Part shown: piece by piece, positions 57,447 to 64,000 of the stretch
Layout: the number at the start of each line of letters is the position of its first letter
Numbering within the stretch: the stretch's first letter is position 1
From: Weissella thailandensis
GTDB lineage: Bacteria > Bacillota > Bacilli > Lactobacillales > Lactobacillaceae
Assembly (NCBI RefSeq): GCF_005405465.1
Contig: NZ_BJEC01000007.1
Span: 37,191 to 101,190, forward strand
Direction of reading: 5' to 3'
Length of the DNA: 64,000 bases
The notes under the pieces: model-generated
What the model was told of the DNA's origin: nothing
The model's database searches: none
What the model saw: only the letters and a program-made list of their open reading frames with translations
Made by a program: the position numbers and the translations under genes

Positions 57447-58236
57447 TAAAAAACATGTTGGTAGCAAGCAACAAAAACCTGAGGTGACAGCAGATAACCA
57501 AGTTGAATTTGTCTATGGACATCATGCAGCTGTCGAGGCGTTGAAAGGTAAGACTGAAATCAACAAAGTTTGGTTACAGACTGGATTGGCAGATAAAGCA
57601 CGTCATGAACTAACGAACTTAGCGAAAAAACGTGGCTTGGTTATGCAAGATGCACCAAAAGCAAAGCTTGATGAATTAACTAATGGTGAAAACCATCAAG
57701 GAGTCGTGTTATCAATTGCAGCTTATGCATATGCAACGATTGACGAGTTATTTGCTAAAGCAGCTGAAAAAGATGAAGCACCTTTTTTCTTGGTATTAGA
57801 TTCAATTGAAGATCCACATAACTTGGGGTCAATCATGCGAACTGCTGATGCAGCAGGTGTTCACGGGATTATTATTCCTAAGCGCCGGGCGGTACAATTG
57901 ACCTCTGTTGTCGCCAAGACGTCAACTGGTGCAATTGAACATGTTCCCGTTGCCCGTGTTACCAACCTGGTACAAACCGTTGAACAATTGAAAGAACGCG
58001 GTGTTTGGGTGTTTGGTACTGATATGAATGGTAAGGATTATCGACGCTGGGATGCTAATGGGGCAACTGCCTTGATTATTGGTAATGAAGGTAAAGGTAT
58101 CTCGCCGCTATTGAAAAAGTCTGTTGACGAAACATTAGCCATTCCAATGATTGGTCATGTGCAAAGCTTGAATGCCTCGGTAGCAGCAAGCTTGCTTATT
58201 TATCAAGGTTATAATAGTCGTCACCCATTGGCATAA
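57430..58236 (+). CDS. rlmB: 23S rRNA (guanosine-2'-O)-methyltransferase RlmB-like
   Basis: A 268-residue SPOUT (TrmH-type) methyltransferase. The N-terminal RNA-binding part ([16 protein letters not shown]) precedes the knot motifs: [34 protein letters not shown] and [19 protein letters not shown] chose the ATG at 57430 ([11 protein letters not shown]). The order rlmB-sigH-rpmG-secE-nusG matches Bacillus. Confidence 0.92.
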   Translation: MGQRNNKKHVGSKQQKPEVTADNQVEFVYGHHAAVEALKGKTEINKVWLQTGLADKARHELTNLAKKRGLVMQDAPKAKLDELTNGENHQGVVLSIAAYAYATIDELFAKAAEKDEAPFFLVLDSIEDPHNLGSIMRTADAAGVHGIIIPKRRAVQLTSVVAKTSTGAIEHVPVARVTNLVQTVEQLKERGVWVFGTDMNGKDYRRWDANGATALIIGNEGKGISPLLKKSVDETLAIPMIGHVQSLNASVAASLLIYQGYNSRHPLA

Positions 58237-58355
58237 GAAACCATGTTTTTGCAACATATTTGGGTGGTCAGCATTTGCTGTGACTAACATAAGTGTGACA
58301 CATTGCTCGCCTTTACGTATGCTTTTCTTACATTAGTAAGGAAAGGGTGAATCAG

Positions 58356-58907
58356 GTGCGTGATAAACGAGCAGATTTAATTTTGTCAGCCCAAGCGGGA
58401 GATGAGGTAGCTTTTCAAGCCATCTTGCATGAATTTGAAGGTTTGATTTGGAAGACTTACCAACAACAACGTGTGCGCACGCAGCCGATTGATTGGCAAC
58501 ATGAATGTCGGGTCGTGCTCCATAAAACGTTACGATTATTGCATAATCAAACTTGGGCAGCATTGACATTGTATTATAAACAGTCCTTGCAAACCCATGT
58601 TGTCCAGCTTTGGCGCAGTGAATACAAGGTACTAGATTTTCAAGTACCTGCTTTACAAGATGATATTGCACCTTATGAAACTCAAACCGCTTGCGAACGG
58701 TATGCCGTTCATCAGCAAAATTTGGTGGCTTTTATTATGGAATGGTACGCAACATTACCTGGTAAAGAGCGCGAACTGGTGTTTTTGCTCGTGCAAGGTT
58801 ATGGTATGGCGGAAGCTGCCCAACTGATCCACCGTTCACGTTCGTGGTGCTATGGTATTCGACGTAAATGGCGTCAGATCTATCGCTTGGAAATGAAAAA
58901 CAACTAG
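58356..58907 (+). CDS. Sigma-H/ComX-like alternative sigma factor
   Basis: A 183-residue sigma-70-type protein. The N-terminal half (DLILSAQAGDEVAFQAILHE, then FEGLIWKTYQQQ) resembles sigma region 2; the C-terminal helix-turn-helix (LPGKERELVFLLVQGYGMAE, then IHRSRSWCYGIRRKWRQIYR) is region 4. It occupies the slot of sigH between rlmB and rpmG-secE-nusG, which in Bacillus directs sporulation and competence and in lactic acid bacteria is thought to control competence genes. I chose the GTG at 58356 after AAGGAAAGG; a GTG at 58347 is possible. Confidence 0.8.
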   Translation: MRDKRADLILSAQAGDEVAFQAILHEFEGLIWKTYQQQRVRTQPIDWQHECRVVLHKTLRLLHNQTWAALTLYYKQSLQTHVVQLWRSEYKVLDFQVPALQDDIAPYETQTACERYAVHQQNLVAFIMEWYATLPGKERELVFLLVQGYGMAEAAQLIHRSRSWCYGIRRKWRQIYRLEMKNN

Positions 58908-58975
58908 CCGTTTGGGAGTAAAAGTGTTAAACTTTACTATACTAAAAAAGAAGTTAGGAATAGCGGTGGCGCCAA

Positions 58976-59125
58976 ATGGCAGAGAAAAAAGTCGCTTTAG
59001 CATGTAGTGTTTGTGGTTCACGAAATTATATGGTTGCTAAAAAGCCAACTCGTGTTGAACGTTTACAAGTAAAAAAGTATTGTAAGTATTGCGGTAATCA
59101 CACATTGCATCGGGAAACAATGTAA
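58976..59125 (+). CDS. rpmG: 50S ribosomal protein L33
   Basis: A 49-residue protein beginning [19 protein letters not shown], with zinc ligands CSVC and CKYC and the tail HTLHRETM. It is the zinc-binding form placed before secE as usual. The ribosome binding site is weak (AGCGGTGG). A TATACT box lies at 58938-58943. Confidence 0.93.
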   Translation: MAEKKVALACSVCGSRNYMVAKKPTRVERLQVKKYCKYCGNHTLHRETM

Positions 59126-59148
59126 GAGCATCGAACAGAGGTTTACAG

Positions 59149-59319
59149 ATGAAGTTTATATCAAGTGTTATTAAAGAAATGCATACAGTTACTTGGCCAA
59201 CATTTAATGAAAATGTCCATAATACAACCATCGTTGTGTTTACCGGATTAGCCTTTGCGCTTATTTTTGGTGGCGCTGACTGGGTATTTGAACAAGGAAT
59301 TACTTGGTTGTCTAAGTAA
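59149..59319 (+). CDS. secE: Protein translocase subunit SecE
   Basis: A 56-residue single-span protein starting MKFISSVIKEMHTVTWPTFN, the W-P motif before the membrane segment being the SecE mark. It stabilises SecY. Acts with SecY (30700). ACAGAGG-type box upstream. A promoter for nusG begins in its last codons. Confidence 0.93.
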   Translation: MKFISSVIKEMHTVTWPTFNENVHNTTIVVFTGLAFALIFGGADWVFEQGITWLSK

Positions 59320-59336
59320 ACAAAATGCGCTATACT
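59308..59336 (+). promoter_or_regulatory. Promoter of nusG
   Basis: TTGTCT (59308-59313) and TATACT (59331-59336) are 17 bases apart; the -35 box lies in the last secE codons. Transcription would start near 59343, before the hairpin at 59357. Confidence 0.65.
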
Positions 59337-59356
59337 ATAGCTATGAATTAGCAGAT

Positions 59357-59380
59357 AAAACCCTCATTTTAGAGGGTTTT
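59357..59380 (+). terminator. Terminator or attenuator before nusG
   Basis: AAAACCCTC (59357-59365) and GAGGGTTTT (59372-59380) form a 9-bp stem followed by TTTTT. It ends the rpmG-secE transcript, and, since a nusG promoter lies upstream of it, could attenuate nusG. Confidence 0.75.
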
Positions 59381-59422
59381 TAATTTACAAAAATTTACGT
59401 CAAACAGTCTGAGGAGGCAATC

Positions 59423-59977
59423 ATGGCAACTGAGTCATTCGATAAGCAATGGTATGTTTTGCACACATATGCAGGATATGAAAATCGCGTGAAATCAAAT
59501 TTGGAATCACGTATTGAAACAATGGGTATGACGGATTATATTTTCCGTGTATTAGTGCCAGAGCAAGAAGTCGAAGTTGAAAAAGATGGCGAGACCAAGA
59601 TTGTTAAAGAAAATGATTTTCCGGGTTATGCCTTGGTTGAAATGATCATGACTGACGAAGCTTGGTATGTTGTTCGTAATACACCAGGTGTTACTGGATT
59701 CTTAGGTTCACACGGTGGTGGTTCAAAGCCAGTGCCTTTGCTACCAGAAGAAGTTGATGATATGCTTGCTCGCATGAATTTAGTTGAACGCAAGGTTGAA
59801 CACTTGGATGTCGTTGTTGGTGATTCAGTTGATGTTGTTTCAGGTAGTTTTGCTGGTCAAGGTGGTGAAATTACAGCAATCGATGATGAACGTCAAGAAG
59901 TTACTATCTTGATCAACATCTTTGGTCGTGACACACCAACGCAAATTTCATTTAACGATATCAAGCCAGTTAAATAA
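59423..59977 (+). CDS. nusG: Transcription termination/antitermination factor NusG
   Basis: 184 residues. The NGN domain is KQWYVLHTYAGYENRVKSNL to the TPGVTGFLG segment; the C-terminal KOW domain is GDSVDVVSGSFAGQGGEI. Binds RNA polymerase and affects pausing and coupling to ribosomes. GAGGAGG upstream. Followed by its own terminator, separate from rplK. Confidence 0.96.
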   Translation: MATESFDKQWYVLHTYAGYENRVKSNLESRIETMGMTDYIFRVLVPEQEVEVEKDGETKIVKENDFPGYALVEMIMTDEAWYVVRNTPGVTGFLGSHGGGSKPVPLLPEEVDDMLARMNLVERKVEHLDVVVGDSVDVVSGSFAGQGGEITAIDDERQEVTILINIFGRDTPTQISFNDIKPVK

Positions 59978-59991
59978 ATATAACAAATTTG

Positions 59992-60022
59992 AACACTTAG
60001 CTTGCTATAAGCTAGGTGTTTT
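59992..60022 (+). terminator. Terminator of nusG
   Basis: AACACTTAGCTT (59992-60003) pairs with AAGCTAGGTGTT (60009-60020) with one G-T pair, followed by TTTT. Confidence 0.75.
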
Positions 60023-60120
60023 GTTATTATAATCTAGTATGTGTTGTTATTATGCACATATGTGGGAGGCGTAAATCGAAACGCGCCATTTACACCACAA
60101 ACACGAAGGAGGAAACAATC

Positions 60121-60546
60121 GTGGCTAAGAAAGTTTCAAGTATTGTTAAGTTGCAGATTCCAGCCGGTAAGGCTACACCTGCACCTCCAGTTGGACCTGC
60201 TTTGGGTCAAGCTGGTGTTAACATCATGGGATTCGCAAAGGAGTTTAATGCTCGTACTGCCGATCAAGGTGGTTTGTTGATCCCTGTAGTTATTACTGTG
60301 TATGAAGATCGTTCATTCGAGTTCATCACTAAGACTCCTCCAGCAGCTGTTCTTTTGAAGAAGGCCGCTGGTACTGAAAAGGGTTCTGGTGAGCCAAACA
60401 CGAAGAAGGTCGCTACAGTTACTGCAGCACAAGTTCGTGAAATTGCAGAAACTAAGATGCAAGATCTAAACGCAGCTGATGTAGATGCAGCTGTTCGCAT
60501 GATCGAAGGTACTGCTCGTTCAATGGGCTTCACTGTTGAAGGTTAA
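60121..60546 (+). CDS. rplK: 50S ribosomal protein L11
   Basis: L11, 141 residues from the GTG at 60121 ([20 protein letters not shown]), after GAAGGAGG; an ATG at 60016 opens the same frame but lies inside the nusG terminator. It forms the GTPase centre with 23S r[20 protein letters not shown] and the C-terminal [16 protein letters not shown] are conserved. Confidence 0.97.
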   Translation: MAKKVSSIVKLQIPAGKATPAPPVGPALGQAGVNIMGFAKEFNARTADQGGLLIPVVITVYEDRSFEFITKTPPAAVLLKKAAGTEKGSGEPNTKKVATVTAAQVREIAETKMQDLNAADVDAAVRMIEGTARSMGFTVEG

Positions 60547-60642
60547 TTAAACAAGTAACGTACGGATCGCATAGGAAACTAGGCAAGATCAAGCGGGAGG
60601 TCAATGACCGTTTGACCGCGTTTGCAAGGAGGAATAGCTACC

Positions 60643-61332
60643 ATGGCTAAGTATGGTAAGAATTATTTGGCAGCTGCTGAAAAGGTTGACAGTAACAAAG
60701 TTTACACTGTCGATGAAGCTGCTGCATTGGTAAAGGATATTGACTTTGCCAAGTTTGATGCAACTGTTGAAATTGCATTTAACTTAAACGTTGATACGCG
60801 TCAAGCTGATCAACAATTGCGTGGTGCCGTTGTTTTGCCTAACGGTACTGGTAAGGACCAAACTGTTGTGGTCTTTGCACAAGGTGATAAGGCTAAAGAA
60901 GCTGAAGAAGCTGGTGCTGATGTTGTCGGTGCCGCTGACTTGGTACAACGTATCCAAGGTGGCTGGTTAGACTTTGATGTTGCTATTGCAACACCAGATA
61001 TGATGGCACAAGTTGGACGTGTTGGTCGTGTCTTGGGACCTAAGGGCTTGATGCCTAACCCTAAGACTGGTACTGTTACGTTTGACGTAGCTAAGGCCGT
61101 TTCAGAAGCTAAGTCAGGAAAGGTTACTTACCGTACTGACCGTGACGGAAACGTTGCTGTACCAGTTGGTAAGGTATCATTCGATGCTGACAAGCTTGCA
61201 GGAAACATCAAGTCATTGGCTTCTGTTATCTTGCGTTCACGCCCATCAGCTGTTAAGGGAACATACGTACAACACGTATCAATCGCTTCAACATTTGGTC
61301 CTGCTGTGAACATCGACATTTCTTCACTATAA
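60643..61332 (+). CDS. rplA: 50S ribosomal protein L1
   Basis: L1, 229 residues from the ATG at 60643 ([16 protein letters not shown]) after AAGGAGG, forming the mobile L1 stalk. [20 protein letters not shown] is the signature. The 96-base gap to rplK has a hairpin-forming stretch (GGTCAATGACC inside GCGG/CCGC, about 60592-60620) that could be a regulatory site. Confidence 0.97.
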   Translation: MAKYGKNYLAAAEKVDSNKVYTVDEAAALVKDIDFAKFDATVEIAFNLNVDTRQADQQLRGAVVLPNGTGKDQTVVVFAQGDKAKEAEEAGADVVGAADLVQRIQGGWLDFDVAIATPDMMAQVGRVGRVLGPKGLMPNPKTGTVTFDVAKAVSEAKSGKVTYRTDRDGNVAVPVGKVSFDADKLAGNIKSLASVILRSRPSAVKGTYVQHVSIASTFGPAVNIDISSL

Positions 61333-61364
61333 TTAGATCCTTCTAAATATAGTAGAAGTATTTG

Positions 61365-61393
61365 TTGACACTTCCTCGACTACCTGTTAAAGT
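61365..61393 (+). promoter_or_regulatory. Promoter of rplJ-rplL
   Basis: TTGACA (61365-61370) and TAAAGT (61388-61393) with a 17-base spacer, just upstream of the L10 leader. Confidence 0.8.
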
Positions 61394-61399
61394 AGTCAG

Positions 61400-61525
61400 A
61401 GTAATATATCGATTCTACCTAAGACGCAGGTGTCGAAAGACTCAATATCCCGCCGAGGAAGTGAAAAAACGCGAAAGCGACTTTTGACCCCCGGTGCAGT
61501 TTGTACTGAGGGTCTTTTGGTAAGA
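61400..61525 (+). promoter_or_regulatory. Ribosomal protein L10 leader
   Basis: The 224 bases between rplA and rplJ contain CTACCTAAGACGCAGGTG, then CTCAATATCCCGCCGAGG, the pattern of the L10 leader that binds L10(L12)4 in Firmicutes. A hairpin GACCC (61486-61490)/GGGTC (61510-61514) followed by TTTT could act as its terminator. Excess L10 complex would lower rplJ-rplL expression. Confidence 0.82.
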
Positions 61526-61556
61526 ATCAAAATCTAAACAGGAGGAACATTATACC

Positions 61557-62060
61557 ATGAGTGAAGCAACCATTGCTGTTAAAGCACAACAAGTTGCCGA
61601 AGTTGCCGACAAGTTCAAGAACGCAACGTCTGCCGTTGTTGCTGACGTCCGTGGCTTGACTGTTGACGAGTCAACTAAGTTGCGTGCTGAATTACGTGGA
61701 GAAGGCGTTGAACTACGTGTTATCAAGAACAAAGTCTTGGTTCGCGCTGCTGAAGCTGCTGATTGGTCAGATATGAACGACCTATTTGCTGGTCCTTCAG
61801 CCGTTGCCTTTTCAAACGACGATGCAATCGCACCTGCCCGTGTTTTGAAGAAGTACGCTGATGATATCGATGCCTTGGAAATCAAGGGTGGATTCATCGA
61901 TGGTAATATGGCATCTATTGAAGAAATCAATAAGTATGCTGCATTACCAGACCGTGACGGTTTGCTATCAATGTTGTTGTCAACATTGCAAGCACCTGTC
62001 CGCAACGTTGCCTATGCAGTTAAAGCTGTATCAGACGCAAAGGAAGAGGCTGAAGCCTAA
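61557..62060 (+). CDS. rplJ: 50S ribosomal protein L10
   Basis: L10, 167 residues, base of the L7/L12 stalk. [20 protein letters not shown] and YRVIKNK-like [15 protein letters not shown] are conserved; the C-terminal helix from about residue 135 binds L12 dimers. CAGGAGGA upstream. Confidence 0.96.
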   Translation: MSEATIAVKAQQVAEVADKFKNATSAVVADVRGLTVDESTKLRAELRGEGVELRVIKNKVLVRAAEAADWSDMNDLFAGPSAVAFSNDDAIAPARVLKKYADDIDALEIKGGFIDGNMASIEEINKYAALPDRDGLLSMLLSTLQAPVRNVAYAVKAVSDAKEEAEA

Positions 62061-62150
62061 GCATTCGCTTAGTTTCGCGTCTTAAATTCCCGGGCATTGC
62101 CCAAAATTAAAATTGCAAAAAACGCAAATATAAAGAGGAGATTATTTATC

Positions 62151-62516
62151 ATGGCATTTGATAAGGATTCAATCATTGCTTCATTAAAGGAAGCTACGAT
62201 CATGGACTTGGCTGACTTGGTTTCAGCTATCGAAGAAGAATTTGGTGTTTCAGCTGCTGCCCCTGTTGCAGCTGCTGGTGCAGCTGGTGGTGACGCCGCT
62301 GCTAAGACTGAATTCGACGTTGAGTTGACTTCAGCAGGTACTGCTAAGGTTAAGGTTATCAAGGCAGTTCGTGAAGCAACTGGCTTGGGCTTGAAGGACG
62401 CTAAGGGTCTTGTTGACGATGCACCTTCAGTTATCAAGGAAGGTCTTTCAGAAGACGACGCTAACGAATTGAAGGCAAAGCTTGAAGAAACTGGTGCTTC
62501 AGTTACTGTTAAGTAA
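62151..62516 (+). CDS. rplL: 50S ribosomal protein L7/L12
   Basis: 121 residues from the ATG at 62151 ([20 protein letters not shown]) after AGAGGAGA. The alanine-rich hinge ([17 protein letters not shown]) joins the dimer domain to the factor-binding C-terminal domain ([20 protein letters not shown]). Very strong codon bias. Unlike in E. coli, rpoB does not follow. Confidence 0.97.
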   Translation: MAFDKDSIIASLKEATIMDLADLVSAIEEEFGVSAAAPVAAAGAAGGDAAAKTEFDVELTSAGTAKVKVIKAVREATGLGLKDAKGLVDDAPSVIKEGLSEDDANELKAKLEETGASVTVK

Positions 62517-62554
62517 TTAAATTCGTTTAAGTGGTCAGAGATGACTATAAAAAG

Positions 62555-62587
62555 AAAGCTACTTGTGTATGCAAGTAGCTTTTTTTT
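62555..62587 (+). terminator. Terminator of rplJ-rplL
   Basis: AAAGCTACTTG (62555-62565) and CAAGTAGCTTT (62572-62582) form a perfect 11-bp stem with eight T. Confidence 0.88.
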
Positions 62588-62716
62588 ATGCAATAATTTT
62601 ATCTTGAACCGATGTAACAAGCAAAATGACATTTAGCAATATTTATGTCATAATTGCCAAAAAATTAAGAAAATTAGTTAATACTGTTTATAGAAACTTG
62701 TCGTATACTATTAATT

Positions 62717-63607
62717 ATGAATAATAAAAACATGCGCGGGTTACGTTCACGTGAAGAAAACCCAAAAAAGAAAAAGATGAAGTGGTTATCAATTGCCATT
62801 GCGGTAATTGTGACCATTGGTGTTATCGCCATCGTATGGCCACACCACGAGGAGATAATGCGAACGATTACTCCTAAAAAAACACAGGTCAATTATAAAA
62901 AGAATCTGTCCCAATCATGGCAAAAAACACTAAAAGAAGAAAATGCTAATGTGGATGTTGCCGTTTATGATAAAAAACATGACAGGACAATCACCTTACG
63001 ACAAAGCAATCAAGATACTTTTTCTACCGCTAGTATTGTGAAGGTGTCTGTTCTGGCGACCTTATTAAGTAAACATGAGTCTACGAATGATCCACTGACA
63101 GATAATCAAAAAACATTGGCGACAGCCATGATTGAACAAAGTGATAATGACGCAACAACAAATCTGTTATATCAAATGGGTGGTTATACCGCGCCAAATG
63201 ATTTGTTTGCAACACTATCAATGAATGATTCAGAGATGGATGCGTCAGCCTGGGGTAATTCAACCACAACAGCACCGGATCAAGTCACTTTGTTACGCAA
63301 TCTTTTTTATAGTAGTGATACGTTGAATGATGACTCACGGCAATATGCTAAGGAATTAATGAGTCACGTTGAATCTAATCAAAGCTGGGGAATTACCGGC
63401 GGCGTCCCATCTGATGCTGAAACATCAGTCAAGAATGGTTGGTTACCACTTGATGATGGCTGGGTCGTCAATAGTATCGGCCATGTTAAAAATAAACAAG
63501 CAGACTATGTGATAGCTGTTTTGACTAATGGTGACGAGACAGAAGAAGACGGCATTAAGTTAATTGAAAAACTATCAAAACAAGCATATCGCGAGTTATC
63601 GAAATAA
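62717..63607 (+). CDS. Membrane-anchored class A beta-lactamase-fold serine hydrolase
   Basis: A 296-residue protein with a basic N terminus, one membrane segment (about residues 22-43) and an outside serine hydrolase domain. The active-site motifs are S-x-x-K in TASIVKVS, S-D-N in EQSDNDATT, and K-N-G (VKNGW) in place of K-T-G. That is the fold of class A beta-lactamases; related proteins in lactobacilli are unlikely to be true resistance enzymes and may act on peptidoglycan. No ribosome binding site precedes the ATG, and the TATACT box at 62704 would start RNA at about the start codon. Confidence 0.8.
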   Translation: MNNKNMRGLRSREENPKKKKMKWLSIAIAVIVTIGVIAIVWPHHEEIMRTITPKKTQVNYKKNLSQSWQKTLKEENANVDVAVYDKKHDRTITLRQSNQDTFSTASIVKVSVLATLLSKHESTNDPLTDNQKTLATAMIEQSDNDATTNLLYQMGGYTAPNDLFATLSMNDSEMDASAWGNSTTTAPDQVTLLRNLFYSSDTLNDDSRQYAKELMSHVESNQSWGITGGVPSDAETSVKNGWLPLDDGWVVNSIGHVKNKQADYVIAVLTNGDETEEDGIKLIEKLSKQAYRELSK

Positions 63608-63636
63608 AAAATATATTTGGTAAAAAACGGTTGGGA

Positions 63637-63666
63637 TGAACTGAACCCCAAAAATTGGAGAGAAGT
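63637..63666. mobile_element. End of an IS3-family insertion sequence
   Basis: The sequence TGAACTGAACCCCAAAAATT with GGAGAGAAG, just outside the transposase stop codon, looks like the terminal inverted repeat of an IS3-family element. The element runs off the right edge, so the other end and the target duplication cannot be checked. Confidence 0.5.
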
Positions 63667-64000
63667 TTAAGCAACTAGCTGGTCGGAAAGACTTCGGTAT
63701 TGAACCGGAGTTTTTCCGGCCAGCTTTGTTTTAATCCGTTTATTGTTGTAGTAATAGATATAATTATTGACGGCAGACTTCAGCTCGTCATAGTTTTGAT
63801 AATGGTTATTATGGACAGTTCCTACCTTCAAGAGATGAAAGAAGCTCTCCGCCATAGCATTATCTAGACAGGTCGCTTTGCGACTCATACTTTGAAACAC
63901 ATGGTTGTTCTGCAAACGTGAGACATATTCATAATTTTGATACTGGAATCCCTGGTCAGAGTGGATTGTTAAACGGTAATTTAATTTGGGTCTAGTATTT
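63667..64000 (-). CDS. IS3-family transposase (DDE), C-terminal part
   Basis: The frame is open to the right edge, so this is the last ~111 codons of a larger transposase. HSDQGFQYQ carries the second catalytic aspartate, QSMSRKATCLDNAMAESFF the final glutamate, and YYNNKRIKTKLAGKTPVQYR the usual C-terminal end of the IS3/IS150-type integrase domain. The reading continues unbroken through a TTG at 63915, so there is no frameshift in the visible part. Whether it is intact upstream cannot be seen. Confidence 0.88.
   Translation of the reverse strand, partial: NTRPKLNYRLTIHSDQGFQYQNYEYVSRLQNNHVFQSMSRKATCLDNAMAESFFHLLKVGTVHNNHYQNYDELKSAVNNYIYYYNNKRIKTKLAGKTPVQYRSLSDQLVA

Noticed and set aside
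58237..58346. Possible third copy of repeat A (AGTGTGACACATTGC)
   Set aside because: Only about nine bases match and the GAAGCCGG part is absent; not at a stop codon.
60016..60120. N-terminal extension of L11
   Set aside because: The extended frame begins in the nusG terminator and runs through the L11 ribosome binding site; the GTG at 60121 gives the family N terminus and length.
1..64000. CRISPR arrays, prophage, tRNA or rRNA genes, replication origin
   Set aside because: I saw no regularly spaced repeats, phage gene blocks, tRNA cloverleaf with CCA end or DnaA-box clusters while reading; absence was judged by eye only.

Overview
The window looks like chromosomal DNA of a low-to-moderate GC Gram-positive lactic acid bacterium. 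The best fit is the Leuconostocaceae, with Weissella more likely than Leuconostoc. This rests on AAGGAGG-type ribosome binding sites, tRNA-responsive T-box leaders, a PyrR attenuator, an L17 downstream element after rplQ (an RNA known from Lactobacillales), a pyr operon without pyrK, a short adenylate kinase and no respiratory genes. The genus is inferred from gene content and was not tested by search.

Layout. 1-2.7 kb: the 3' end of a ClC-type chloride channel gene, a small PspC protein and a sugar-porter permease. 2.7-8.6 kb: pepF, an ABC-F ATPase, a membrane-anchored alpha/beta hydrolase, an rRNA-type methyltransferase and tadA. 8.6-15.6 kb: SRP RNA, then the replication/recombination block dnaX-ybaB-recR-yaaL-tmk-darA-holB-rsmI and an acyl-ACP thioesterase gene. 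15.7-21.1 kb: galE, an unknown membrane protein, tsaB-rimI-rimI2-tsaD and a convergent polyprenyl diphosphate synthase. 21.2-35.4 kb: the S10-spc-alpha ribosomal protein cluster (rpsJ to rplQ, with secY, adk, infA and rpoA) behind a structured leader and ended by the L17 downstream element. It lacks rpsN. 35.4-39.8 kb: a perfect 26-bp palindrome, a 71-residue orphan protein, the methionine ABC transporter metQNP under a methionine-type T-box, and a DUF1275 membrane protein. 40-43.4 kb: pncB-nadE (NAD salvage) and an aldo/keto reductase. 43.6-48 kb: cysS, luxS under a second methionine-type T-box, and kdsA-kdsD. 48-57 kb: the PyrR-attenuated UMP operon pyrBC-carAB-pyrDFE. 57-62.6 kb: mrnC-rlmB-sigH-rpmG-secE-nusG, rplK-rplA and the L10-leader-controlled rplJ-rplL. 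62.7-64 kb: a beta-lactamase-fold serine hydrolase and the end of an IS3-family element.

How the genes work together. Most of the window is growth machinery: translation, replication, pyrimidine and NAD supply. It carries many RNA-level controls: two T-boxes, PyrR attenuation, ribosomal protein leaders and a possible nusG attenuator. Methionine import (metQNP) and the S-adenosylhomocysteine recycling enzyme LuxS appear to read the same signal, uncharged tRNA-Met.

The most unexpected content is a two-gene unit for 3-deoxy-D-manno-octulosonate 8-phosphate (Kdo8P) synthesis, kdsA plus a SIS-CBS arabinose-5-phosphate isomerase, in a bacterium that should have no lipopolysaccharide. Other oddities are a MetQ with no lipobox, two families of short intergenic repeats, and an ABC-F gene coupled to a short upstream reading frame.
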